From assembly GCF_014205685.1 (NCBI RefSeq), contig NZ_JACIIU010000003.1:186001-250000 (forward strand): a stretch of 64,000 nucleotides of DNA. Reading direction: 5' to 3'. Each line of letters opens with the position of its first letter. Position 1 is the stretch's first letter. The translations under genes and the position numbers were made by a program. Source of the DNA: Paenochrobactrum gallinarii. Lineage in GTDB: Bacteria; Pseudomonadota; Alphaproteobacteria; Rhizobiales; Rhizobiaceae. This document shows positions 50,590 to 59,785 of this stretch, piece after piece. Under the pieces are notes generated by a model. It worked only from the letters and a program-made list of their open reading frames with translations, made no database searches and had not been told where the DNA came from.

Positions 50590-52923
50590 TTATGCGCTCT
50601 GCTGCTTTTTCAAGCGTTGCAGCGCCATCAAAATCCGCTCCGGCGTGGCTGGTGCGTCAAGGCGCGGATTGACACGGTAATCAGCCGTGCTGGCCACCGC
50701 CATCGACAAGGCCTCAAACACCGAAATCGGCAGCATGAAAGGCGGCTCGCCGACAGCTTTCGAGCGGCGGATTGTTTCCTCCCGATTGACCGACCATGAA
50801 GCCAGATTGACATTGAAAATACGTGGCCGATCAGAAGCGAGCGGGATTTTATAGGTTGATGGGGCATGAGTGCGCAAACGGCCTTTATTGTCCCACCACA
50901 ATTCTTCTGTGGTGAGCCAGCCCATACCTTGCACAAAGGCACCTTCCACCTGCCCGATATCAAGCGCCGGATTGATGGATTTGCCGACATCATGCAAGAC
51001 ATCGGCACGCTCGACCTGATATTCGCCGGTCAGCGTATCAATGCTGACCTCAGAAACCGACGCACCATAGGCATAATATAAAAACGGCCGGCCTTTACCT
51101 TCATCCCTGTCCCAATGGATTTTCGGTGTTTTGTAAAAGCCTGCTGCCGAAAGTTGCACCCGCGCGGCATAGGCCGCCTGTATAAATTGCGGGAAGGTCA
51201 TGACCTGTGCGCCAAGCCGTACGTTGTTTGGCTCGAAAACCACCTCTTCGGGCTGAATCTTATAGGTTTCACAAGCAAAATTTACCAGTCTGGCTTTAAT
51301 CTGGCGCGCCGCATCTGCCGCCGCCATACCGTTTAAATCAGTGCCCGATGAGGCGGCTGTGGCAGAAGTGTTCGGCACTTTGTCGGTACGTGTGGCCGTG
51401 GCTTTAATATGCTTCAGATCGATCTGAAACTCTTCCGCCACGATCTGCGCAACTTTGGTGTAAAGCCCCTGCCCCATTTCGGTGCCGCCATGGTTCACCT
51501 GCACCGAACCATCGGTATAAATATGAACCAGCGCCCCTGCCTGATTGAACTCGGTTTTGGTGAACGAAATACCAAATTTCACCGGCGTCAGCGCAATACC
51601 GCGCTTGATGACGCGGCTGTTACGATTAAACTCCAGCACTTTTTCGCGTCGTGCCGCATAATCGGAGCTTTCCTCCAGTTCTGCCACCACACGCTGAATA
51701 ATATTATCTTCAACAGTCTGATAATAAGGCGTCAGATTGCGATCATCCGTCCCATAAAAATTGACTTTTCTGATCTCTAACGGGTCTTTGCCCAAATAAT
51801 AGCCGATCTCCTCCATGATCCGCTCGGCACCCACCACCCCTTGCGGACCACCAAAACCACGAAAAGCGGTGTTGGAAACCGTGTTGGTTTTTTGCGGGCG
51901 TGAGACAAGCCTTACATTGGGATAAAAGTAAGCATTATCAGCATGAAACAATGCACGATCCGTCACCGCACCGGACAAATCAGCACAAAAGCCGCAGCGC
52001 GCCATAAAGCTGGCATCCACTGCTTCAATGCGGCCATCATCATCAAAACCAACCTGATAATCGACATAGAAATCATGGCGTTTGCCAGTTGCTTCCATAT
52101 CATCATCACGATCGAGACGAATTTTAACCGGAGCACGATATTTCTTCGCGGCAATCGCGGCCACACAAGCAAAAAGATTGGCTTGCGTTTCTTTGCCGCC
52201 AAAACCGCCACCCATCCGGCGCACCTGAATGGTCACCGCATTGGATGGAACATGGAGCGCATGGGCTACCATATGCTGCGTTTCGGTGGGGTGCTGGGTG
52301 GATGAATAAATCGTCACATCATCATCTTCCCCCGGCACAGCAAAGGAGATCTGCCCCTCCAGATAAAAATGATCCTGCCCGCCGATCTGCATCGAACCGG
52401 ACACAATATGTTTGGCGGTTTTAAAGCCCGCTGCAATGTCTCCGCGCTCCAGCTTCATCGGCGAAACCACCATCGGATAATCGGCCGCTTTTGCTTCGCG
52501 CGCATCCAGCTGATGGGGCAAATCGTGATAAGTGACCTTGGCTTTTCTCGCAGCTAAACGCGCCTGCGCCCGTGTTTTGGCAATCACTGCAAAAAGCGGC
52601 TGACCGAAAAATTCAACTTTGTCGGTGATGAGAATAGGCTCATCATTCAAACCCAGCGGGCTTAAATCATTAACGCCCGGAATATCTTTATGAGTGAGAA
52701 TGCCAACCACACCCTCACAGCTTAAAACATCGGCGAAATCCATATCCGTTACATTGGCATGGGCGCGTTCTGAAAAGCCTAAATAGGCATGCAAAGTGCC
52801 AGCCGGTTCAGCAATATCATCAATATATTCGGCTGTCCCCGCCACATGTTTATGGCCGGATTCGTGGCTTTGATTTTCATGAGCGCCGCCTTGGATGCGT
52901 GCAATTGTCTGCATTTTATTCAT
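50590..52923 (-). CDS. xdhB: Xanthine dehydrogenase, molybdenum-binding subunit XdhB
   Basis: The large subunit, 777 residues from ATG 52923 (GGGAGG six bases upstream; a TTG at 52950 overlapping xdhA is less likely). It binds the molybdopterin and hydroxylates hypoxanthine or xanthine. Motifs are HVAGTAEYIDDI at the start, QDHFYLEGQ with a substrate-binding Glu, RMGGGFGGKE, FRGFGGPQG, GGTEMGQGLYTK and, near the end, AVGEPPFML with the catalytic Glu. XDH is completed by XdhA; the split-gene layout matches Rhodobacter capsulatus. Confidence 0.95.
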   Translation of the reverse strand: MNKMQTIARIQGGAHENQSHESGHKHVAGTAEYIDDIAEPAGTLHAYLGFSERAHANVTDMDFADVLSCEGVVGILTHKDIPGVNDLSPLGLNDEPILITDKVEFFGQPLFAVIAKTRAQARLAARKAKVTYHDLPHQLDAREAKAADYPMVVSPMKLERGDIAAGFKTAKHIVSGSMQIGGQDHFYLEGQISFAVPGEDDDVTIYSSTQHPTETQHMVAHALHVPSNAVTIQVRRMGGGFGGKETQANLFACVAAIAAKKYRAPVKIRLDRDDDMEATGKRHDFYVDYQVGFDDDGRIEAVDASFMARCGFCADLSGAVTDRALFHADNAYFYPNVRLVSRPQKTNTVSNTAFRGFGGPQGVVGAERIMEEIGYYLGKDPLEIRKVNFYGTDDRNLTPYYQTVEDNIIQRVVAELEESSDYAARREKVLEFNRNSRVIKRGIALTPVKFGISFTKTEFNQAGALVHIYTDGSVQVNHGGTEMGQGLYTKVAQIVAEEFQIDLKHIKATATRTDKVPNTSATAASSGTDLNGMAAADAARQIKARLVNFACETYKIQPEEVVFEPNNVRLGAQVMTFPQFIQAAYAARVQLSAAGFYKTPKIHWDRDEGKGRPFLYYAYGASVSEVSIDTLTGEYQVERADVLHDVGKSINPALDIGQVEGAFVQGMGWLTTEELWWDNKGRLRTHAPSTYKIPLASDRPRIFNVNLASWSVNREETIRRSKAVGEPPFMLPISVFEALSMAVASTADYRVNPRLDAPATPERILMALQRLKKQQSA

Positions 52924-52946
52924 AACAACCTCCCGGATCGCGCTGC

Positions 52947-54422
52947 TCAAGCCACCGCTTCACGGCTTAACCGCAACTCTGTCTCGCCCGTTGTTTCCAG
53001 ATAAAAGCGACGCAGCAGATTTTGCGCGACCAGTAAACGATAATCCGCACTCGCGCGCCAATCACTCAAAGGTGTAAAATCTTGCGGCAGAGCTGCAATT
53101 GCTTCCTCTATCGCTGCCTCGTCCCAAACTTTGCCAAGCACAGCAGTTTCAGCATTTGAGCCACGTTTTGGTGTGCCGGCCATGCCGCCATAGACAAAAA
53201 TGGCTTCAGCCACACGGCCTTCCGCATCAAGTTTGACAGAAAAACCACCGCAAACCGCCGAAATATCCTCATCCATCCGCTTAGTGATTTTATAAACCGC
53301 AAATCGCGTATTTTCGGCAAGTTTCGGGATTTCGATCGCCTCAACAAATTCAGATTTTTCACGATCCTGTTTGCCATATTCAATGAAATAATCTTGCAGC
53401 AGCACTTTGCGCCGTGACGTATTTTTACGCAAAATAATCGACGCTTGCAGCGCAATCAAAGCGGGCGGCGTATCGCCAATCGGTGAGCCATTGGCAATGT
53501 TGCCGCCAATCGTACCCATATTTCGTACCTGTTCGCCACCGATACGGTTCCACAACTCCCGCACTTGCGGCACATGCTGACAAATCAACGGATAAAGCGC
53601 CGAATAAGTCACGCTTGCGCCAATATGAATATGATCAGCTTCTTGCCTGATCTGGCAAAGCTCTTCCAAACCGCCAATGAACACCGCCGGTGTGATGGAA
53701 CGCATAAATTTCGTCACCCAAAGCCCGACATCGGTTGAACCCGCAACCAGCACAGCATTGGGATTTTCTTCCAGCACAACGGCCAGATCATCCACATCGG
53801 CAGGGATTATCAGCCGCTGGCCGTCATGCTCGACCTCGACACGGCAGCCATCTTTCAACGCCTTTAATTTTTCGATCATGTCGGCGCGGTGCTTAACCAG
53901 CAAATCACCGTTTAAATCACCCGAGCGCACAACGCTTTCAGCCGCACGGATAATGGCAGCATAACCGGTGCAACGGCATAAATTGCCCTGCAAGGCTTTT
54001 TCAATCCGCGCAACACTGGGTGATGTTTCCTGCATCCAAAGCCCGTAAAGCGACATGACAAAACCGGGTGTACAGAAGCCGCATTGCGAAGCATGGGTAT
54101 CCACCATTGCCTGCTGTACAATATGCAAACCACCGTTTGATGCTTTCACCGCCTCGACAGTGACGACATGGCAGCCATCTAATGACCCGACAAAACGAAT
54201 ACAGGCATTGACCGATTCATAATGTAATTCGCCATTGAGCAAGCGCCCGACCAGCACTGTGCAAGCGCCGCAATCGCCCTCGGCACAGCCTTCTTTGGTG
54301 CCGCGCATCTGCCGGTCAAGCCGCAAGAAATCAAGCAAGGTTTGATCGGCAGCAACCTGATCCAATCTCACCAGCTGATCATTAAGATAAAAATGAATAA
54401 ATTTACGAATTGCAACGCTCAT
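52947..54422 (-). CDS. xdhA: Xanthine dehydrogenase, FeS/FAD subunit XdhA
   Basis: A 491-residue subunit that carries electrons from the molybdenum site to NAD+. The N-terminal plant-type [2Fe-2S] motif is GCAEGDCGACTVL, and the second cluster is bound by CGFCTPGF and CRCTGYAAI. The FAD domain follows (about 190-370: VLVAGSTDVGLWV, MGTIGGNIANGSPIGDTPPAL), with the CO dehydrogenase flavoprotein C-terminal domain at the end. The gene starts five bases after the uraH stop and overlaps the region of the xdhB leader by a few bases, so the whole unit is co-translated. Confidence 0.95.
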   Translation of the reverse strand: MSVAIRKFIHFYLNDQLVRLDQVAADQTLLDFLRLDRQMRGTKEGCAEGDCGACTVLVGRLLNGELHYESVNACIRFVGSLDGCHVVTVEAVKASNGGLHIVQQAMVDTHASQCGFCTPGFVMSLYGLWMQETSPSVARIEKALQGNLCRCTGYAAIIRAAESVVRSGDLNGDLLVKHRADMIEKLKALKDGCRVEVEHDGQRLIIPADVDDLAVVLEENPNAVLVAGSTDVGLWVTKFMRSITPAVFIGGLEELCQIRQEADHIHIGASVTYSALYPLICQHVPQVRELWNRIGGEQVRNMGTIGGNIANGSPIGDTPPALIALQASIILRKNTSRRKVLLQDYFIEYGKQDREKSEFVEAIEIPKLAENTRFAVYKITKRMDEDISAVCGGFSVKLDAEGRVAEAIFVYGGMAGTPKRGSNAETAVLGKVWDEAAIEEAIAALPQDFTPLSDWRASADYRLLVAQNLLRRFYLETTGETELRLSREAVA

Positions 54423-54427
54423 GAGCC

Positions 54428-54799
54428 TTAGCTCCCGCGATAAGTGGAATAAGAAAAAGGCGATACCAAAAGCGGCACATGATAATGCTGGGCAGCATCA
54501 CTAATCCCAAAGCGCAACGGCACCTGATCTAAAAAGGCAAAATTTCCGTTGTCGCGCTTGACTTGAAAATAATCGCCGACATGAAAGACCAGCTCATATT
54601 GGCCGGTCTGCATCGTCTCGCCCGCCAATAGCGGCTCATCACAACGCCCGTCATCATTGGTGCGGACATCTTTGAGTTTTTGATGTTTATCATTATCAAG
54701 GCGGTAAAGCTCGATACGGAGATCACGCGCCGGAACACCTTTCGCCGTATCAAGGACATGAGTCGTCAACCGCCCCGCCTTTTGCTGTTCAGCGCTCAT
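54428..54799 (-). CDS. uraH: 5-hydroxyisourate hydrolase UraH
   Basis: A 123-residue transthyretin-like protein that opens 5-hydroxyisourate to OHCU. The catalytic signatures are LTTHVLDTAKGVPA at the N-terminus, NDDGRCDEPLL in the middle, and the C-terminal tetrapeptide YRGS that defines HIU hydrolases as against transthyretin. GGGGAGG precedes the ATG at 54799. It heads the leftward uraH-xdhABC operon, divergent from the puuE-uraD operon; the 166 bp between contain a perfect AAGCATGCTT palindrome at 54861-54870 next to TATAAT. Confidence 0.95.
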   Translation of the reverse strand: MSAEQQKAGRLTTHVLDTAKGVPARDLRIELYRLDNDKHQKLKDVRTNDDGRCDEPLLAGETMQTGQYELVFHVGDYFQVKRDNGNFAFLDQVPLRFGISDAAQHYHVPLLVSPFSYSTYRGS

Positions 54800-54965
54800 A
54801 CAAATTCCTCCCCGTATAGTCTCCCTATCCTACAGTATCACTAAATCTGTCTTATAATGAAAGCATGCTTATCAATGGATGACTTTCAAATATTTCAATG
54901 GGAATATAGCTTTTAAAATCAGCATATCATGACCTCATATTTATTGTTCGTTTCGGGAAAAACGC

Positions 54966-56393
54966 ATGAAATATCCACGTGATCTGATCGGTTATGGTGC
55001 TAATCCGCCCCATCCGCAATGGCCGGACAATGCCAATATCGCAGTACAATTTGTCATCAATTATGAGGAAGGCGGCGAAAGCTGTATTCTGGATGGTGAT
55101 CCGGCATCTGAATGTCTGCTCTCCGAAATTGTCGGGGCGCAAGCATGGCCCGCTCAGCGCAACCTCAATATGGAATCCATTTATGAATATGGTGCGCGTG
55201 CCGGTTTCTGGCGGCTGCACCGCGCTTTTACCAAACGCAATATGCCGGTAACCGTTTATGGTGTCACCCAAGCCATGGCGCGTAACCCGCAAGCCGTGGA
55301 GGCGATGAAATCTGCCGGCTGGGAAATTGCCAGTCACGGACTGCGCTGGCTCGAATATAAAGATTTTGAAGAAGAGATAGAGCGCCAGCATATTCGTGAA
55401 GCCGTGCGCCTTCACACAGAACTGACCGGGGAACGACCGCTTGGCATTTATCAAGGCAAGCCATCACAAAACACATTGAAACTGGTGATGGAAGAAGGCG
55501 GCTTTGTCTATTCTGCCGATTCCTATGCCGATGAATTGCCCTATTGGGTGGAAGGAGAAAACGGCCCGCATCTGATTGTGCCTTATACATTGGATGCCAA
55601 TGATATGCGCTTTGCGACCCCGCAAGGGTTTAATGCCGGTGATCAGTTTTTCAATTATCTTAAAGATAGTTTTGATGTGCTTTATGAAGAAGGTCAGGAT
55701 GGCGCGCCAAAGATGCTGTCGATCGGCCTTCACTGCCGTCTTGTCGGCAGACCGGGGCGTATGGCAGCGCTCAACCGCTTTCTTGATTATGTGCAAAGTT
55801 TTGACAAGGTCTGGGTGGCACGCCGCATTGATATTGCCCGTCATTGGATCAAACATCATCCGGCACCCAAAGCGGCCAAACCCACGAACCATCCTTCAAT
55901 GATGGAAAAAGCAGCCTTTGTCGAAACATTTGGCAGCATTTTTGAACATTCTCCATGGATTGCTGAGCGGGCTTTTGCGCAAGGCTTGGCAAGCGCCCAT
56001 GACCATGCAGCTACGCTGCATGAAGCAATGGCTGCAATTTTCCGTCAGGCAAGCGAAGAAGAGCGTCTGGGCGTTTTATGCGCGCATCCGGACTTGGCCG
56101 GAAAGCTGGCACAAGCCAAACGCCTCACCGCAGAATCCAGCGCCGAACAAGCATCTGCGGGACTAGACGCTTTAACGGATGAAGAGCGCAGCCTCTTCAG
56201 CGAGCTTAACCAGCGCTATGTCGAACGCTTCGGCTTTCCATTTATCATTGCGGTCAAAGGGCTCGATAAAGCTCAAATTCTGCAAGCTTTCCAAGCCCGC
56301 ATCGATCACGAGCGCGCACAAGAATTCGAGACCGCCTGCCAGCAGGTTGAGCGCATCGCTTTATTGCGTTTGAACAGTATTTTACCGGAGTGA
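54966..56393 (+). CDS. puuE: PuuE-UraD fusion: allantoinase and OHCU decarboxylase
   Basis: A 475-residue bifunctional protein. Residues 1-305 are PuuE, a polysaccharide-deacetylase-fold allantoinase (YPRDLIGYGANPPHPQWPDNANIAVQFVINYEEGGE, EIASHGLRWLEY, GLHCRLVGRPGR); this type is metal independent and unrelated to AllB. Residues about 310-475 are UraD, 2-oxo-4-hydroxy-4-carboxy-5-ureidoimidazoline decarboxylase (FVETFGSIFEHSPWIAERAF with the catalytic His, and RYVERFGFPFIIAVKG). UraD produces S-allantoin, which PuuE then hydrolyses to allantoate, so fusion joins successive steps. The gene order then continues with the ureidoglycine enzymes. Confidence 0.94.
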   Translation: MKYPRDLIGYGANPPHPQWPDNANIAVQFVINYEEGGESCILDGDPASECLLSEIVGAQAWPAQRNLNMESIYEYGARAGFWRLHRAFTKRNMPVTVYGVTQAMARNPQAVEAMKSAGWEIASHGLRWLEYKDFEEEIERQHIREAVRLHTELTGERPLGIYQGKPSQNTLKLVMEEGGFVYSADSYADELPYWVEGENGPHLIVPYTLDANDMRFATPQGFNAGDQFFNYLKDSFDVLYEEGQDGAPKMLSIGLHCRLVGRPGRMAALNRFLDYVQSFDKVWVARRIDIARHWIKHHPAPKAAKPTNHPSMMEKAAFVETFGSIFEHSPWIAERAFAQGLASAHDHAATLHEAMAAIFRQASEEERLGVLCAHPDLAGKLAQAKRLTAESSAEQASAGLDALTDEERSLFSELNQRYVERFGFPFIIAVKGLDKAQILQAFQARIDHERAQEFETACQQVERIALLRLNSILPE

Positions 56394-56398
56394 TCCCC

Positions 56399-57250
56399 AT
56401 GTCTGACAATAACCTTAAAACCGCTCACTATTATGCCCCGCATGGTGGCCAGCCTCCGCAGACACAAATCATGACCGACCGTGCGGTTTTCACCGAAAGC
56501 TATGCGCTGCTGCCTAAAGGCACGATGATGGATATCGTCACCAGCTATCTGCCTTTCTGGGATAAAACGCGGGCATGGGTTTTATCGCGTCCGCTCTCCG
56601 GTTTTGCCGAAACTTTCTCGCAATATATTATGGAAGTTCAGCCACAGGGCGGCAGTGATAAACCGGAGCTTGAAAAAGGTGCGGAAGGTGCCATTTTTGT
56701 GGTGGAAGGCGAACTCACCATTACACTGTCCGGCCAGCAGCACATCATGAATGAAGGAGGCTTTGCCTTTATTCCACCCGCCAGCGACTGGCAGGTGAAA
56801 AACAACAGTGACAAGCCGGTGCGGTTCCACTGGGTGCGCAAGCTTTATGAGCAGGTGGAGGGCATTGATGTGCCGAAAGCCTTCTTCACCAATGAAAAAG
56901 ACATCACCCCAAGCCCGATGGCGCACACTGAAGGCAAATGGGCAACCACCCGCTTTGTTGATCCGCAAGATCTGCGCCATGATATGCATATGACGATTGT
57001 CACTTTTGAACCGGGTGCTGTTATTCCTTTTGCCGAAACCCATGTGATGGAACACGGCCTTTATGTGCTGGAAGGCAAAGCGGTTTATCGTCTGAATAAA
57101 GACTGGGTGGAGGTAGAGGCCGGCGATTTCATGTGGCTGCGTGCTTTTTGCCCGCAGGCTTGCTATGCAGGTGGCCCGGGTAAATTCCGCTATCTGCTTT
57201 ATAAAGACGTCAACCGTCACATGAAGCTTGGCTCACCTTTCGCGCGGTAA
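56399..57250 (+). CDS. allE: (S)-ureidoglycine aminohydrolase, bicupin
   Basis: A 283-residue bicupin (YlbA/AllE/UGHY family). The start has YYAPHGGQPPQTQIMTDRAVFTESYALLPKG. The second cupin carries the metal-binding residues in TFEPGAVIPFAETHVMEHGLYVLEGKAVYRLN (Glu, His, His) with Gln in CPQACYAGG. The enzyme releases ammonia from S-ureidoglycine and gives S-ureidoglycolate. ATG 56399 has GGAG eight bases upstream, which is preferred over GTG 56390, which overlaps the puuE stop. Ureidoglycolate lyase follows six bases downstream. Confidence 0.9.
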   Translation: MSDNNLKTAHYYAPHGGQPPQTQIMTDRAVFTESYALLPKGTMMDIVTSYLPFWDKTRAWVLSRPLSGFAETFSQYIMEVQPQGGSDKPELEKGAEGAIFVVEGELTITLSGQQHIMNEGGFAFIPPASDWQVKNNSDKPVRFHWVRKLYEQVEGIDVPKAFFTNEKDITPSPMAHTEGKWATTRFVDPQDLRHDMHMTIVTFEPGAVIPFAETHVMEHGLYVLEGKAVYRLNKDWVEVEAGDFMWLRAFCPQACYAGGPGKFRYLLYKDVNRHMKLGSPFAR

Positions 57251-57256
57251 AATCTC

Positions 57257-57748
57257 ATGCAAAACACCATCAAGATCAGTCCGCTGACGGCCGCAGCCTT
57301 TGCCCCTTTCGGCGATATTTTATGCAAAACACAAGCGCCCTCTGCTTATCATATCAATCAGGGCAATTGTCTGCGCCATCATGATCTGGCCAAGATAGAA
57401 GCCACAGGCACCAATGCACGTGTGTTGATCAATATTTTCAGCGCCAAGCCTTATAGTCTGCCTTTACTGCTCAATATGGTGGAACGCCATCCTTATGGCA
57501 GTCAGGCTTTTATGCCGCTGTCACCTGAGCCGTTTCTGGTGATCGTTGCCCATGACACCGGCGAAGGTCCGGCGCGTCCACAGGCTTTCATCACCCAAAG
57601 CGGCCAAGGCGTCAACATTCACCGCAATGTCTGGCACGGGGTTTTAACGCCATTGAACAAGCCATGTGATTTTCTGGTGGTCGATCGCGGCGGCGACGAG
57701 AATAATTTACAGGAGTTCTTTTTCCCCACCCCCTACCTCGTAGAATAA
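57257..57748 (+). CDS. allA: Ureidoglycolate lyase
   Basis: A 163-residue AllA family protein that splits ureidoglycolate into glyoxylate and urea. The start is ISPLTAAAFAPFGDIL, and the conserved middle includes NMVERHPYGSQAFMPL, FLVIVAHD and INIHRNVWHGVLTPLN, the cupin-like fold with HRNVWHG. It is the last gene of the rightward puuE-uraD/allE/allA operon and is followed by a strong terminator shared with the NCS2 permease gene. Confidence 0.94.
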   Translation: MQNTIKISPLTAAAFAPFGDILCKTQAPSAYHINQGNCLRHHDLAKIEATGTNARVLINIFSAKPYSLPLLLNMVERHPYGSQAFMPLSPEPFLVIVAHDTGEGPARPQAFITQSGQGVNIHRNVWHGVLTPLNKPCDFLVVDRGGDENNLQEFFFPTPYLVE

Positions 57749-57789
57749 GTCTTCGCAGAAGCCGACAGGCTCTGACATTATACAAAAAA

Positions 57790-57822
57790 AGCCCCGCCGG
57801 TCATATGACCCGCGGGGCTCTT
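57790..57822. terminator. Bidirectional intrinsic terminator between allA and the permease
   Basis: AGCCCCGC (57790-57797) pairs with GCGGGGCT (57812-57819), with an inner GGTCATATGACC palindrome, an A-tract on the left and a T-rich end on the right. Confidence 0.85.
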
Positions 57823-57843
57823 TAATGCCAATCTTAACTGATT

Positions 57844-59136
57844 TTACTCAGGGAAGAAAGCGAAGCGAATTACGAAAAGTGCCGCTACAATCCATGTTGC
57901 AGGATGCACATCACGCGCTTTACCGGAAACTGTTTTCAACACAACATATGAAATGAAGCCGAAAGCCAGACCGTTTGCAATGGAGTATGTCAGCGGGATC
58001 GCCAGCACAGTCATTGCAGCAGAGCTTGCATTGGTAACATCATCCCACTCGATTTCTGCCATTTCACGCATCATCAAGCAAGCAACATAGACCAGTGCCG
58101 GTGCAGTTGCGACAGCCGGAACAGCTGAAGCAAGAGGAGAAATGAACAGAGCTGCGAGGAAGAGAACTGCAACAACAGCAGCAGTCAGACCTGTACGGCC
58201 GCCAGCCTGCACACCGGCAGCGCTTTCAACATAAGCAGTAGTCGAGCTGGTACCGATCAGCGAACCACCGATGATGGCGGTGCTGTCTGCAAACAAAGCT
58301 TTGCTCAAACGGTTTGGCTTGCCTTCAGGCATCAGGCCAGCGCGCTTGGAAACACCGATCAGAGTGCCGGTCGCGTCGAAAACTTCAACCAGAACAAAGA
58401 CGATGATCACCTGAATGAACCCGACATGCAGAACACCCATGATGTCGAGCTGCAGGAAGGTGGAAGTGATGCTTGGCGGTGCAGAGAAAATGCCGTTGAA
58501 TGAGCTCACGCCCAAGATCATGGACAGAATGGTGATTGCCAGAATACCGATCAGGATCGAACCACGAACCTTCAGGGCATCAAGACCCGCCATAATGAAA
58601 AAGCCGAGAATTGCAAGCAAGGTTCCGGTCTGCGTCAGATCACCAAGACCAACCAAAGTGGCCGGATTATCAACAACAATACCGGCATTTTTCAAACCGA
58701 TAAGACCAAGGAACAGACCGATACCGGCAGCAATCGCGCTGCGCAACGACATCGGAATACCTTCAATCAACCAACGGCGCACACCAGTGACAGTCAACAA
58801 CAGGAAGATGATACCTGAGATGAAAACTGCACCCAGTGCCTGCTGCCAGGAAAAGCCCATGGCACCAACGACGGTGAAAGCGAAGAACGCATTAAGCCCC
58901 ATACCAGGAGCCATACCGATCGGCCAGTTTGCAACCAGCGCCATCACGATGGAACCGAGAGCTGCAGCCAAACAGGTTGCAACAAAAATCGCGTTTTTGT
59001 CCATACCGGTTGACGACAGAATGTCCGGATTAACGAACAGGATGTAAGACATTGTCAAGAACGTGGTGATACCGGCAACGACTTCTGTCCTTACCGATGT
59101 GCCGTGTTCTTTAAGCTTAAAAAGCTTTTCCAGCAT
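57844..59136 (-). CDS. NCS2 family purine base permease (AzgA-like)
   Basis: A 430-residue transporter with about 12-14 membrane segments. Family features are VRTEVVAGITTFLTMSYILFVNPDIL at the N-terminus, IGMAPGMGLNAFFAFTVV in the TM3 region, VEVFDATGTLIGV in TM8 with the binding-site Asp/Glu, and SLIGTSSTTAYVESAAGVQAGGRTGLTA in TM10. These define the AzgA subfamily (adenine, guanine, hypoxanthine : H+ symporters). The position at the end of a purine degradation locus fits guanine or hypoxanthine uptake. AGGAGG precedes the ATG. Confidence 0.92.
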   Translation of the reverse strand: MLEKLFKLKEHGTSVRTEVVAGITTFLTMSYILFVNPDILSSTGMDKNAIFVATCLAAALGSIVMALVANWPIGMAPGMGLNAFFAFTVVGAMGFSWQQALGAVFISGIIFLLLTVTGVRRWLIEGIPMSLRSAIAAGIGLFLGLIGLKNAGIVVDNPATLVGLGDLTQTGTLLAILGFFIMAGLDALKVRGSILIGILAITILSMILGVSSFNGIFSAPPSITSTFLQLDIMGVLHVGFIQVIIVFVLVEVFDATGTLIGVSKRAGLMPEGKPNRLSKALFADSTAIIGGSLIGTSSTTAYVESAAGVQAGGRTGLTAAVVAVLFLAALFISPLASAVPAVATAPALVYVACLMMREMAEIEWDDVTNASSAAMTVLAIPLTYSIANGLAFGFISYVVLKTVSGKARDVHPATWIVAALFVIRFAFFPE

Positions 59137-59785
59137 ATTAGCCTCCTGGCATATTTGCCCAATACAGTGCTAGAATATCATGCGCCACTACAAGCGTTAT
59201 TTCATATATGACCTGTATTTTTCCGTCGCTCTACTGTCAGTTCATACCGAAGCAGACAAAACTCCGTCTAAATACTTAATTACCAGCATTATATTCATTG
59301 GAACATTTGCAAATTTGCATTTGAGCCAAGTGACCTGCCGGTTAAGCCGCAGACAATCGCCACTGAAAATACCGATCACCTTATTGCCTTGATTTTGCCA
59401 TTATCAGATAGGTGCGTCTACGTAAATCAGTCTGAATGCGCTTTTGCCTGAGCGCTAGCCCCTTATTCCACAACTATTATTGAAACTGTTTAAGTTTTAG
59501 CCTGATAATAGCAGGTATCATGCCTTATTTGCCGCATTATCGGCTTTTATCAAAAATAGCCGAGACTCAGCTGCCCGCCTTTGCTACAGTGATTAAAAGA
59601 ATTTTGGCCATAGTAAAACAGCAGACCATTTCAGGTATTACTTATACATAAAATGGCTCTTTTCGTATCAGCACACCGGCCACATACTCTCTTTGCCGTT
59701 GCAATATGTCGCCTTCACAAAACCATATGTGAAGACTATGCAACCAGCACCGTAACACCAGCTTAAAAGTGACCATTTCCATAGC
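59137..59785. other. Long non-coding region with the probable permease leader
   Basis: About 650 bp between two divergent genes with no supported protein; a 70-codon frame at 59180 lacks a ribosome binding site. The left part holds the permease promoter and a leader of about 145 bases. Its transcript contains AGAC-N8-GTCT and a TCATATATGA palindrome, but I recognise no known riboswitch. The right 350 bp hold the promoter region of the YcgN-type gene and show nothing clear. Confidence 0.5.
59288..59319 (-). promoter_or_regulatory. Permease promoter with overlapping palindromic operator
   Basis: On the minus strand TATAAT (59293-59288) is a perfect -10. No good -35 stands at the right distance; instead TGCAAATTTGCA, a perfect 12-bp palindrome, covers 59308-59319, about where the -35 should be. 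This suggests a regulated promoter for the NCS2 permease. Confidence 0.45.

Noticed and set aside
54927..55454. A 175-codon frame on the minus strand between uraH and the puuE gene
   Set aside because: It lies almost wholly over the allantoinase coding region and shows no family features.
59137..59287. Purine riboswitch before the NCS2 permease
   Set aside because: I looked for the conserved three-way junction bases of the xpt-type aptamer on the transcript strand and could not find them.
59180..59392. A 70-codon frame in the permease upstream region
   Set aside because: No ribosome binding site, no domain, and it covers the likely promoter and leader of the permease.
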